A stretch of 64,000 nt of DNA from contig JACCLO010000005.1 in assembly GCA_029448655.1 (NCBI GenBank), positions 3,100,001 to 3,164,000 on the forward strand, given 5' to 3'. The position numbers were made by a program, and so were the translations under genes. Below are positions 1-10,705 of the stretch, piece by piece; position 1 is the first letter of the stretch, and each line of letters begins with the position of its first letter. This DNA comes from Wolfiporia cocos (Eukaryota; Basidiomycota; Agaricomycetes; Polyporales; Phaeolaceae). The notes below the pieces were generated by a model, which saw only the letters and a program-made list of their open reading frames with translations, was not told the DNA's origin and did not search any database.

Positions 1-3000
1 TGCATGCGTGCTTCTGCGTTCTGTTCTCGCTCAGTGCCTCTGCGTTCGTGCTTCTGGCGTTCTGCATGCAGTCGCGCTGTGTGCATCTGGCAGCCTGCCC
101 GGGTCCTCGGGGGACGGCTCGGAAGAACGCCTCGGGCCGGTCCCTATAGTCTGGTGTGCGGGACGCCCGAGTATGGCAGCAAAGTCCCACTGCTCGCGCT
201 GATCCTGCGCACACCCGGCTGCGCTCGCTCCCCGTGGCGATCATGCGCGATGCGTCTCAACACTAGGCTTGTCTATGAGCTCCAAGTGCCCTTGTACACT
301 CGCACGCGACCGACACATGATCGTCATGCAGGCGATAGCGTCTCTTCACTGAATGCGTGGGCTAATCTAGGCTGTAGAATTGCACGCTTGATGGTCGTAT
401 TTCATGAAACCCGTCGCATTCACAATACACCTCCTCAATCGTTTGCGGAAAATGCTCGGTTCGTCTACTGCCCGATCTTACGGAAATCATAGTATGTGGC
501 CAGAACCGCCGTCGCCCGTTCCGCTGGACTCACTCGGGGCTATGCTATCCAAGCTCCGTCCGTCTTACGCGAAGGTGTTTCAGCCGATCACATCCTCACG
601 GCCAGCGAGCCGCAACGCACCAAATCGGTGCCGACGTCGACACCACGCCCTCGTTCGCTGCTGCTAGCGAACTGCCCCCGAGCGAGCCTCGCCGCGCAGC
701 AACACGATCGGCGCGGACATCAGCACCGAGCATTGCCCGCGAGATCGCGGCAGCAATACGCCTAGCGTCTCCACCGCGCGAGCCCCAGGGAGCCATATAC
801 GTACGTGCGTACGTACCTGCAGCATCTATCATCCGCCATCTCGACCCGCGCACGGGCGAATCTGCGTCCGCGAAGGTCGCCGGACCATCACCATCGCCTC
901 GGGCACGCGAGGCACCGATTGCACCCCACGATCGGCGGCGTCGGTGGCACTGGCAGACCGCGTGTGCTTACGTGGGCTGCGTGTGCCAACGGCTCAATCA
1001 GAGTGGGCGACGGCGGTCGTCGTGGCGGGCGACGCGGCCTGGATCGCCGTCGCGGCCTGTAATCGATAATCTCGCGCGAATCTGCCTCCAGGGGCCGTCG
1101 CGCGATTAGCACCGCCCTGCGGCTTCTGCGTGCGGAAGCTTCCCTCCACCGCTGGTGGCACTGGCACGGTCGTGCTGCGTTCGGAACGTCGCCGCGTACG
1201 TAGGAAAAGGGCCGCGGTGCTGCCCGCCGCCCTCCCGATACCAGCCTGAGCCGCCGCCTGGCCGGGTGGCGCGGGCGTGGTCAGCAGACGGGTCACTGGG
1301 ACACACGCGTGCGCGCCGCCAGGCGTTTGCGCGTCAGCGCGCGAGGGCGGCGCTCGCTTCCGGCCAGGCTTTGAAATTGGGACGGACGTCTTTGGACGCC
1401 GAGCGATTGCATCTCGCGAATACAGCACGGACCGCGCTGCGAGCGTCGCGGGGGTCCCACGTGAAGCGGGCGTTGTGGCTTGCCGCTCGCGTGGGGGCGC
1501 GTCGAACGTCAGCGCGGGGCGCGCCCGGCTGCGGTCTCGGGAGGGCGAGACGTCGTTACGCGTCAAGCTGCACCGTGGCGCGCGCAAGCCAGCACGCGTC
1601 GCACGCGCCCTCAGTCGATGTCGATGCCGATGTCGATAGGCCTCCCACCGGGACGTCGTCAGGAGCAGCAGCAGCAGTCTGCGATTGGCAATCACATCGG
1701 CCGGGAACGAGGCGGAGGAGACCTCGCACGCAATAGCGTCTCGCGCGGTCGCAGTCGCAAGCTGGCAACAACAGCGTCCGCCGCGGGCGCTCCCGCGAAG
1801 CACGGTCCTCGATCGTAATATATGCTAAACGCGCCTCGAGGCGCGCCGCTCCCACCGCACGCACGCCCGTGACCGCGCACACGCACGCGGGCTGAGCGCG
1901 CGGGCGGCGGCGGCGGCGGGCCGCCTCGCACAGGTGCAGGAGCAGCGGGGCGGGGGAGCATGCGTGGGTGCGACCAGGCTCGCGATGCAGGCGTGATTGG
2001 CGCAGGCGCGCGCGGGCGCCGGGGCTTGTTCCTGTTGCGAGCGTGCGTGCGTCTCGGGGTGGTGCTTCTCCGTTCTGCGTTCTTCTTTCCAGCGGTGCGG
2101 ATGGGCCTAGAACTAGAACGCGGCTGCGGCGGATCGCAGAGGTAAGGCCTTCGGCACTCGTCAGGGTGGGCTGTGTGTGCGTACGCACGTCCGGGGTCGA
2201 GGCACCCCCCTGCTCGGCGCGTACGTGAGCGTTCACGGTGCGATGGCGGCGGCGAAGCGCTCAGGAGGGCGCGGAGGTGTCAGCTGCCGCGTCGCGTCTG
2301 CACCACTGCACACCGCACGAGCGCGGCCTTGTATTCTCGCCTTACGGCGGTCTGCGAGCCTCAGCAGGCCGCAGCCGTCCCGCCGCGCAACAGACACCCG
2401 CGCGCATATGCACAACGTAGCTTACGCTATGCACAACGCAGTTTACGATCGCTATGCAGTTCATGATCGCTGATCGCTGATTGCAGGGACGCCCCGACTG
2501 CGGACGAGTACGTACGCACTACGCGCTGCCGCTGCCTCTACTGCCCCCGGCGTGCTTCGCGCTCGCGGCAGATCTAGCGGGGCAGATGCCCGTTCGGGCG
2601 TGCGCACGCTGATCGCGATCGGCGCGCGATAGGGCCGCGCCCCCCGCACCTCAGAACGAGAACGCACGGTGTGCGTACGAACGGGGGGTGCCTGCGCGCG
2701 ACGAGAGAGGCAGGCAAAGAGAGTGGGCCGTCTCCCACGCGCGAAGCGCGAAGCGAGCGTATTAGCCAATCAATGTGTCAAAGACTGAATGGCGACGCGC
2801 GCGCGTGTGCTGGGGGGCATGGGAGCGCGCACGGGCCATCGGCCAACGAGGATGGCAGGAGATTAGAGTGCACCGGAGTCCGGCGTGGGCATGAGGGGGT
2901 GGAGGAGGCGCGGGGCTGCGCGGAGATCGCTCGCTCGCCGTGCGCGAAAGAAGGGGTGGGCGATGCGTATTACATGCAATGCGCGCACCACGACGCCATC

Positions 3001-3673
3001 GTCGTGTATTGAGTCCGGGAGCAGCTTCCGGGCCCTGAGCGCGTACGTACATGTACATAGATCGCATCGACGCAACCGGCCAGTGAAGCTAAAAGAGCGC
3101 ACTTCTGGGCTGCCGCACGGACACGGACGCACGGGACAGGTGCGTCCGTGCGGGCGATAGGAGATGCATCCGAGCACGTCCAGCGCGGAACGTGCTCGGT
3201 GGCGCGGCGAATGGGCGCGCGGGCATTGGCCACCTTCTAGACTGGGACTGTTGTGACAGAGCGCGCGGGGTTCACCCTGCCTGCCTGCCGCGCAGGAGCA
3301 CATCAGCAACAAGCACAAGCACGCGAAGCGCGAAGCTGTGCATGTCCGGGCAGGCTAGAGCGAGCAGCTGGAGGAGCGGTGTGCAGGCCAATCAGTGCCC
3401 CAGACGAACCTGGGCACGGCGTGGATCCTAAAGCCTGCGAGATTGCGCCGCGGGACCCGGGACAGCCAGGCACGGCGCGCGACGAATCTTCGGAACGGAC
3501 AGATGGGTGATGGTGTGGTCCTGCGGTGAGATGTCGATGCAGACGCGCCCGCCGCCCAGGGGTGAGCGTGCGTGGGGTGACAGCTCAGGCAGAGGGTTGC
3601 CGGGTGCCGATTGCGCTCAGCCGGGGCGTTGTGGCGTGCTGCGGTGCAGCCAGGCTCGGTTCGAAGCCCTGTA

Positions 3674-3737
3674 TAGTGTCTGCCGGGTGCACCCTGTAGT
3701 GTCTGCCGGGTGCACCCTGTAGTGTCTGCCGGGTGCA
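3674..3737. repeat. 23-bp tandem repeat, 2.8 copies
   Basis: The unit tagtgtctgccgggtgcacc plus ctg starts at 3674, 3697 and 3720. The first two copies are identical and the third matches for 18 nt before diverging. It lies about 580 bp upstream of the bZIP start codon. A short minisatellite of this kind can vary in copy number; no function is evident. Confidence 0.9.
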
Positions 3738-4181
3738 GAAGCGGATGCGCATACATTCGTGCTGATCATGAGGGCACCGGGGGAAGCGCAGCGGCGACCA
3801 CCGCGCGCGCACGGCGAGGCCGCGATCGATCATGCGCGCGGCGGTGTTTGCGTCGGGAGACTCCGGCGGCCTCGCCGCGCCGAGGTGGTCTGTGCGCAGC
3901 CTGCGACGGCGGGCGGGGGCAGGGCGCCGGACTGCCGGGCGGAGGTGGGCGTGGATGGGAACAGCGAGGCAACTCTCTCCACCTCCACGCTGGCGGGGGA
4001 CCCCGGGCGCACGTCGGGCGATCGCTTGCTCAGCAGACTGCGGGCGAATGGGAGCGCGCGGAGGGGCACGGTGGAGCGGGCACGGCGAATTGCAGACACG
4101 CAAAATTGCGGGCAGGGTGGCCGGGGGCGGCGAGGGGCTGGAAGACGGGCGTTGGAACTCCGCCAGTAGGAAATACATAAC

Positions 4182-4188
4182 GACGTCA
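4182..4188. promoter_or_regulatory. CRE-like site (GACGTCA) upstream of the bZIP gene
   Basis: GACGTCA, seven of eight bases of the palindromic cAMP-response element TGACGTCA, lies about 130 bp upstream of the start codon at 4318. ATF/CREB-type bZIP proteins bind such sites, so autoregulation is possible. A match this short can occur by chance in GC-rich DNA. Confidence 0.3.
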
Positions 4189-4317
4189 GCATTCGTCATC
4201 CCTGTCGGGTGCGACCATCACCTTCGAGCACACCGTCATCTCCCAGTGCGCTAACATCATCGTCTCCGGATCCCTCGCTCTCTGCCATTGCGTAGCTCGC
4301 TCGCAGTAGCCGTCGCC

Positions 4318-5084
4318 ATGGCCACTTCCGTCCACGCTGCCCCCTCCCTCCCCTCCCCCGAGCGGCCCACCCCCAGCGCAGACTTTCCCGCCCCCGACCC
4401 CGCCCCCCGCCCGCCCGCCCGCTCTGCGCCCACGAAGCCCCGCCGCACCACGTTCGACCTCGAGCCCAACCCCTTCGAGCAGTCCTTCGCCCGCCCCTCG
4501 AACGACTCGTCCGTCCGCACCCTCCAAAAGTCCCCCACCCGCTCCTCCGCCGCGCCCTCGTCCCACTCCAGCCACAATCCCGACGACCGCGACCCCTCCC
4601 GCCCCTCCTCCTCCCAGGCCTCCGCCCGCGCCGACCGCAACCACTCCGCGTCCCCGCCCGACCGCAAGCCCACCCTCCCGCCCCTCGCCAGCATCTCGTC
4701 CCCGTCCGACCCCTCCTACACCTGGGCCTTCTCCTCCGCCGGCCTCTCCAACTCCCTGCGCTCCGGGCCCCTGTCTCCCGCGATGCTCGCCGGCCCCCAG
4801 CCAAACTCGCACAACGATCACCCGCTGCCCGCGTTTGATCCCGCCACGTTCCGCACCGGCCTCACTCCGCGGACCGGCCTCACCCCCAGCACCGGCCTCA
4901 CCCCGCTCATCGGCGGCCCGGTGTCCTTCCCGCCGCCGTCGCCGAACACGTCCGCCTTCCTCGAGATCATCCGCGGCCAGCAGCAGCAGTCCTCCGTCAC
5001 GCCCAGCCTCTCCGCCGTCGCCGGCACGCTGACGCCAAACACGCTCTCGGCCATCACCGGCGTGCTCTCCTCCGCCCACCACCC

Positions 5085-5115
<31 letters not shown>

Positions 5116-6076
5116 CAGCATCACAACCCGGGGCACGCGCACCAGACGACGAACCCGTCCCCGCTGAGCATGGCGCACGCGTACCAGACGCACGCGTCCG
5201 CGCAGACGCCCACGCGCGAGAACGGGTACGCGCCGACGAGCGCGGCGACGACCGCCGCGAACGGGCTCTTCCTGCTCTCGCAGGCGCACCATGAGCTCAC
5301 GAAGCGCGAGCAGGCCGCCGCGGCCGCGAGCGCGGCGTCCCCGCAGGCGAGCCACGCCGCGCCGGCGCTGGGCAGCCCTGCGGCGAACGGGAAGCGCGGC
5401 ACGAAGCGCAAGGCATACGAGTCGCCCGCGCCGGAGCCCGCGCAGGCGCTGCCGGACCAGAGCGTCGGCAAGCGCACGCGCTCGTCGACGGCGAGCACGG
5501 CGAGCGGCGGGCGCGGCGCCGGCGCGCGGCGCGGGAGCGTGCAGAGCATGGAGGGCGATGATGATGACGACGATGACGACGACGGCGCGGAGCAGATGAC
5601 GTCGCAGGCGGGCGCGAACGGGAAGAAGCAGGCGGGGCAGGCGAAGAAGCCCGAGACGGAGGAGGAGAAGCGGCGGAACTTCCTCGAGCGGAACAGACAA
5701 GGTGCGTCGGTCGCGTCGGGTGTGCGTGCGCGCGGGGGTGCTGACAGGGGCGCACGCAGCCGCGCTCAAGTGCCGCCAGCGGAAGAAGGCGTGGCTCGCG
5801 CAGCTGCAGGCGCGCGTGGAGTTCCTCTCGAACGAGAACGAGCGGCTGACGGCCGCGCTCGTCGCGTCCCGCGAGGAGATCTCGCGCCTGTCCGCGCTCG
5901 TCGGTGCTGCCGCGGTCGGCCCCGGCGTCGTGAACGTGCCGCAGACGCACGTCAACGGCGTCAACAGTGTGAGCGTCAACGGCGGCCCGCCCGTGAGCGT
6001 GAGCGTGAGCCTGCCCCCCGGGGGCAAGAGCTCCGCGGCGATGGTGAACGGGAGCGGGCGCGGGTACGGGTACTGA
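4318..6076 (+). CDS. ATF/CREB-type bZIP transcription factor (Atf1/Sko1 class)
   Basis: A 566-residue nuclear DNA-binding protein encoded by two exons (4318-5701 and 5760-6076). A 58-nt GT-AG intron splits the basic region, and joining the exons restores RRNFLERNRQAALKCRQRKK, the signature of fungal ATF/CREB stress regulators. The basic region begins near residue 450 and is followed by a leucine zipper (LQARVEFLSNENERL). The long N-terminal part is Pro/Ser-rich with a TxxTGLTP-like repeat, a nine-Gln tract (CAG repeat at 5086-5112) and an Asp run before the bZIP, as in Aft1/Atf1-type activators that respond to stress MAP kinase. The first ATG in a good context (gccATGg) was chosen. Family assignment is firm. 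The exact orthologue (Atf1 versus Sko1) is not settled. Confidence 0.92.
5086..5112 (+). repeat. (CAG)9 microsatellite coding for polyglutamine
   Basis: Nine uninterrupted CAG codons inside the bZIP gene encode a glutamine tract followed by His/Gln. A pure codon run is prone to length change between strains. Confidence 0.95.
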
Positions 6077-8202
6077 GCGCACGCAGTTGCAATTGGTAGG
6101 TGGGGGGGCGAGGTAGTCTTGCGTTGCTGCATCTCGGTCTGGTTGAGGGGCGGATGATTTTTGATTACGGACCGCCCCCGTTGTGGTATAGAGGGAGCCG
6201 CCCTGCACACGTCCGGGCAGCGGCGGGCAGGGACCGGCCGAAACACGCTTAGTTCACGTTTAACGTCGTCTACTGCATCAATGATATGTGGCGCTCGGCG
6301 CGGGGAGGGCAGGGGGAGATCTAGGGGTGTGCGGGCACACGGACTCGGGGCGCGGCCGCGCTCGGTTCTGTGCGTGCGATCGACGTTTTCCGTATGATGA
6401 TGGCCCGTCCGTATATGTAGCACTAGCTTTGCACTTGGCAGCAGTAATGAATCGCCCTGGCCGCTTTTCCCTTCTCAGCGATCGCTGTGCCCGGTGCTGC
6501 GCGCGCGGGATGACGATCTGCGGGGCTTGTTTGGTGAGCTTGCCTAATGTCGGGGATCTGGGGGAGGCGCCCAGGACCCAGGATGGTGCGTAGTTCCCGT
6601 CGACGCCGCGCCGCGCCGATCGCTGGCGATGATGGCTGCTCGCGTCGCGCGTCGCGTCGCGTCACGGTCAGGTGATGCGCGTACTCATTAGCAACCCCAC
6701 TTTCGTCTGTCTTCTGTACCGTGACTATGCACGCCGGCAATCATTCTGGGCTGCTCGTCGGCCCCCCCAAATTTACATCTGAGGCAGGGCATGCGACCGT
6801 ATGGGACAAACGCGGTCCTTAGGAGCCATGTCCTCGCAGTTGCCGTATATTCTCGCGGTGATTGTCTCTTGTCTCTGATGGTTGGCTGCGTGCAGGACGA
6901 CGCCTGCGATGGGCGAGGAAAGATGTTGGCGCCGTCCGCCGTCCGTGCTCCTCGCTCGGCTCCAAGTCGCCGTCTGGGAGCTCGAGGCCGCATCTGATGA
7001 TTCGGCGCTCGGCTTCGATCCGTGGACGTCCGCGACCCGCCGTCGGTCGCAATTGACACATCCTTGCTTCGCTCCGCTGGTCGGCACACTTCTGCCTTCG
7101 TCGGGTTGCAGATGGCCGGTGCGTGCTCGGTGACAGCCCGCTTGGCGGGTGTTTCGAGCTCGCAGTCGGCGCTTGCTTTGTGGCTGGTACGACGCTCGCT
7201 CAGAGGCTTTGACCTACACGGCCATGATTCTATTCGACGACAGTTTTCAGCGCGTGCCTTACACCGCCAGGCAGCCTTTGCTAGTGACCTCTTTGGGGGT
7301 GTGCTCAACTTCACGGGCGCAACAATCACGTTCTCGAGTACTTGCACCGCCGGAAAACCCTCGCAAGTAACATCTTTGGCGCGGTATGTTCTGAACGACA
7401 CTGTTCCACATCGCAGCGCGAGGCTGTGGTATCCTTGCGGTGAGCTGATCCTGATGCCGTCTCTTCGTGGATAAAATGCCGCACGTGGATATCTTCTGTC
7501 TGGATGATTTAGCGTAGCCCTGCCGGACCACTGACAATATCTCCGCGACTGGTAGAAAATCGTGCCATGTTGCTTGATCAGTCCTCTATTTGCGTCTAGA
7601 AGCTGCTCCGCAGTTGCAATCTCCTTCGTCGCCTCTATTCCTGGTCTTATCATATATTTCAAATGGCGCGCCCATAGACAGTCAGAATGATTTTTGCATT
7701 CGGCCATCGTACGCGAAATGGAAGTCACGCGCTGGAGGCTTCTTATACCGGTTGGTCGGTCCTTCTCGTCGTGATCTTACAAGCAGATATTATTTCAGGG
7801 TTCTATCGATGGTCGATGTGCAGTTCGCGGGTAGCCACGGAACGCACCCCTTCACCGTGCTCCTCAAGACCGTTCAAAATCCCGCCTGCTGCGTCGTTTG
7901 TTTCTTGTCCTTGACGGCGTCACCCACCATGCACGGTCGCGCGCGGTGCTAAGGTTCGTCAGATAGCATCAGCCGGTGAGTATGTCTATACTCACGAAGC
8001 AATAGCCATCATCTCTGCCCTCGTCGTCCTCCGAAATCTGTGCTACGAGAACCAGGGAACAACAAGTGAACAGAAGGTGGCACTAACGTGGAAGAAAGTG
8101 CGCAAGCCTGAGGTACGAAGTTACGCAACACGCCGCCACTACAATACAGTCTTAATGCTGACCCTGCTCCTGATTCCTTCAGAGTCGAGAATAGGATACA
8201 AG
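6077..8202. other. Intergenic region, no recognisable gene
   Basis: This 2.1-kb stretch separates the bZIP stop from the F-box start. It holds a short tcgcg-type simple repeat near 6641-6662 and a 346-codon intronless frame on the minus strand (6688-7728) whose translation shows no domain I recognise and is rich in Arg, Cys and Ser. Overlapping frames on the plus strand look equally arbitrary. I see no supported gene. Confidence 0.5.
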
Positions 8203-10077
8203 ATGGCTACTGCGACGCGAATGCCGAGTTCTATCAACCACCCCATTACACGCCTGCCCGACGAGCTTCTGGCTCATATTTTCTGCACTAACAGAGATGC
8301 ATACGTCTCAATATATCCATCAGACAGCGTTGCATGGGCCAACGTGGCCTATGTATGCCGAGCGTGGAGGCGCGTTGCGCTGCATATAAGTCTCCTATGG
8401 TCGCACATAGTCTTTCGAGGCGACTCGGAGCAATGGATCGTCATGCAGCTGGAGCGTTCTGGGACATCGTCCATTGTTGCCTATGCCGAGCTGGAGGACG
8501 GAGATCCCGAGACAGTAACCGAATGTTTTAAGCTGCTCTTGCGAGCGATACCTCGAGTTCATTCGTTGACACTAAACATTGTCGACGAACCAACAGATTC
8601 ATCTTGGAAGCTGCTCACGCATCCGGCCCCGAAGCTCAAGGAACTCAATATAACAGTTGACGTGTCCCTAGATGAGAAACTGCAGATTCCCGAGGATATC
8701 TTCGGTGGCGATTACGCGTCACTCCGGGCAGTCGGCCTATACCAATGCATCCCCGACTGGTCCAGTACACTCTTTCGTGCAAGTATCACCCATCTTGACT
8801 TTTGTCAGTGTGGGATACCATATGAGAGTACCACTCAATTCACTGATCTTCTTGGAGCACTGCAATGCATGCCATCTCTGGAGCACTTGGACCTTGATGA
8901 TGTCCTGACAATCGACAACGACGAGATGGACCAACAGCCCATGCCAGACGGTGATGTGCGCGTGCATGTGCATCTCGTGCACCTGCGCTACCTTCGCGTT
9001 GACTGCGCCTCGGCGTTGGTCGGCATTCAGCTTCTACAATGCCTTATGATGCCGATCGACTGCAAAATCGTACTGTGCTTTCACGCTCCCGATGATAGCC
9101 ACAATCTGAAGGATCTTGGACTGGCCCTCGCATCCCGTTACAGCTCTTCGGATAGCGTTGCGAGCACATGCTCTCTCAGGAGCATGCGGATCCAGTTCCA
9201 TTCACCTTCGGAGGCGCGTTTGACGGCGTGGACCTCAGACTATTCTGTCGACAAGCTTAGTTCTTCTTCGTTGCTGGACAGCGGATGCCTTGACATCATC
9301 TTTGAAGACCCCATTTCATTTTCGCACTTTGTCGGGGATCATATAAAATCCTTTCTATCCTCGTTCACTGTTCCCGACGTGCGCACGCTCTACACGTCGC
9401 AACGTGCGCTCCGATACCATGTCTTCTGCTGCATGCCCAACCTCCGCACAATGCTCGTGCGCGGTGACAGCTCCCACGCCTCATTCCAATTCGGAGCACG
9501 CGCACAAAAAAGCGATTGTCAGCGGTGCGAGGACCCGGATTGGATTTACGGCGTCACAAATCACATACCAGCTCATAAACGTATCCACGCGACCTGCCCT
9601 CACCTGGAACAGATAATGTTGGAGGATGTGGATTTGTACTTCGACAATAGTACTTCCACGGACCGCTTTCTTACCCACATTGTTTTGCCGTTCGCGAACA
9701 CTCTGGTCAGACTAACAGGATTGTCCCGGGTGAACGTGAGCATTCGCAGGTGCGGAAATGTGAAAAAGAGCTCCGAATCAAACAAAGGGTGGGTATTTGG
9801 GGAGGGAGTGGAGTGGGACCTCAGGGATGAAGATGTACATCATCAGGATGTAGATGACAAGGACGAAGATGACGATGACGAAGATGACGAAGATGATGAG
9901 GAAGGTGAGGAGGAAGACGAGGAGGAAGACGAGGAGGAGGACGAGGCGGACGAGGATGAGGACGAGGACAATGACGAGGAGGGTGAGTGCCAGGAGAAGG
10001 ACAATGAGAAACTCGCGGAGTATATGTTGTATTTGCTCAGTTCCAAAATTGTATATCATTGTGTATCTGTTCAGTAA
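8203..10077 (+). CDS. F-box protein with acidic C-terminal tail
   Basis: An intronless protein of 624 residues. The F-box motif ITRLPDELLAHIF starts near residue 13 and is followed by WANVAYVCRAWRRVAL, the usual fungal F-box continuation that binds Skp1 in an SCF ubiquitin ligase. The middle shows leucine-rich stretches (LTLNIV, LEHLDLDD) typical of the large Agaricomycete F-box/LRR-like family. The last 90 residues contain a long Asp/Glu-rich run (about 9830-10010). The ATG at 8203 is preferred to upstream in-frame codons because the F-box then sits close to the N-terminus. The substrate is unknown. A GTGAGT inside the acidic run could be a splice donor, so the last residues are less certain. 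Confidence 0.85.
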   Translation: MATATRMPSSINHPITRLPDELLAHIFCTNRDAYVSIYPSDSVAWANVAYVCRAWRRVALHISLLWSHIVFRGDSEQWIVMQLERSGTSSIVAYAELEDGDPETVTECFKLLLRAIPRVHSLTLNIVDEPTDSSWKLLTHPAPKLKELNITVDVSLDEKLQIPEDIFGGDYASLRAVGLYQCIPDWSSTLFRASITHLDFCQCGIPYESTTQFTDLLGALQCMPSLEHLDLDDVLTIDNDEMDQQPMPDGDVRVHVHLVHLRYLRVDCASALVGIQLLQCLMMPIDCKIVLCFHAPDDSHNLKDLGLALASRYSSSDSVASTCSLRSMRIQFHSPSEARLTAWTSDYSVDKLSSSSLLDSGCLDIIFEDPISFSHFVGDHIKSFLSSFTVPDVRTLYTSQRALRYHVFCCMPNLRTMLVRGDSSHASFQFGARAQKSDCQRCEDPDWIYGVTNHIPAHKRIHATCPHLEQIMLEDVDLYFDNSTSTDRFLTHIVLPFANTLVRLTGLSRVNVSIRRCGNVKKSSESNKGWVFGEGVEWDLRDEDVHHQDVDDKDEDDDDEDDEDDEEGEEEDEEEDEEEDEADEDEDEDNDEEGECQEKDNEKLAEYMLYLLSSKIVYHCVSVQ

Positions 10078-10705
10078 AATCAGCCCCGACGCAGCACAGG
10101 ATGAGGGAACATTGATATCTCTTGAAGTTCAAAGCTTGCCTATGGTTACGAGTCATGCTTCAAGTTTAGTGAAACACGGTAACATCTGTGGCGTTGAGGA
10201 CACATGGATACGTCCTCTACGAGTCCCCTCAGTTCCGAAAACCAGCAGAGTGAGGGTTGTGTCGCAGAAATGAACACAGAGATCTGTCTCGATCGGCATA
10301 GAAATGCGGTGCCCGAGGATGAGTGAAACCCAAACTCACTGGTCAGCATCAGAATGGGCCCAGCTGTCAGCTCCCTGTCTCCTTCCAAGATGCTGCGATA
10401 CAGCTCTCGAGTTGGCACAGATTGTGTACCAACCGTCACTGAACTGAGATGGCAGTGGGAAGTAACATTTGCGAAGTTCTTCAGCGGATCTCATAGGTCG
10501 TGCGGGTGGATTGCTGCAAACCCACTGTAGATTTCCGCTATCCTCACCGTTATGCTCTTCATCGGAAACTTCTATCTTGCGAGAATTTACGACAATAGAT
10601 TATGGTAAATTTTTACACGTTGCGCGATAGCCGCTGGGAATGATTAATGATCCCCGATATGTTTTGAGGCAGGTATACCTTTCATAAGATTGCGTAACAG
10701 GCCTG
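10078..10705. other. Convergent intergenic region
   Basis: Spacer between the 3' ends of the F-box gene and MSS1. Only short arbitrary frames are present; it probably holds both 3' UTRs. Confidence 0.6.

Larger units (their letters stand above)
1..4317. other. Gene-free GC-rich region upstream of the bZIP gene
   Basis: No gene is recognisable here on either strand. Open frames exist, but they are Arg/Ala/Pro/Gly-rich, overlap in several frames at once and show no domain, which is what very GC-rich DNA gives by chance. The stretch is full of CpG and alternating purine-pyrimidine runs (for example near 798-817) and contains a 23-bp tandem repeat at 3674-3737. Given the bZIP start at 4318, it may be a long promoter or 5' leader with introns. 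That is inference; the sequence shows only the absence of a credible gene and the unusual composition. Confidence 0.6.

Noticed and set aside
994..1803. A 269-codon minus frame in the GC-rich leader
   Set aside because: Several overlapping frames on both strands are equally open; composition is Arg/Ala/Thr-rich with no motif.
4186..6423. A 745-codon open frame on the minus strand
   Set aside because: It lies antisense to the bZIP gene, is Arg/Gly/Leu-rich and follows from the GC-rich third positions of the real gene.
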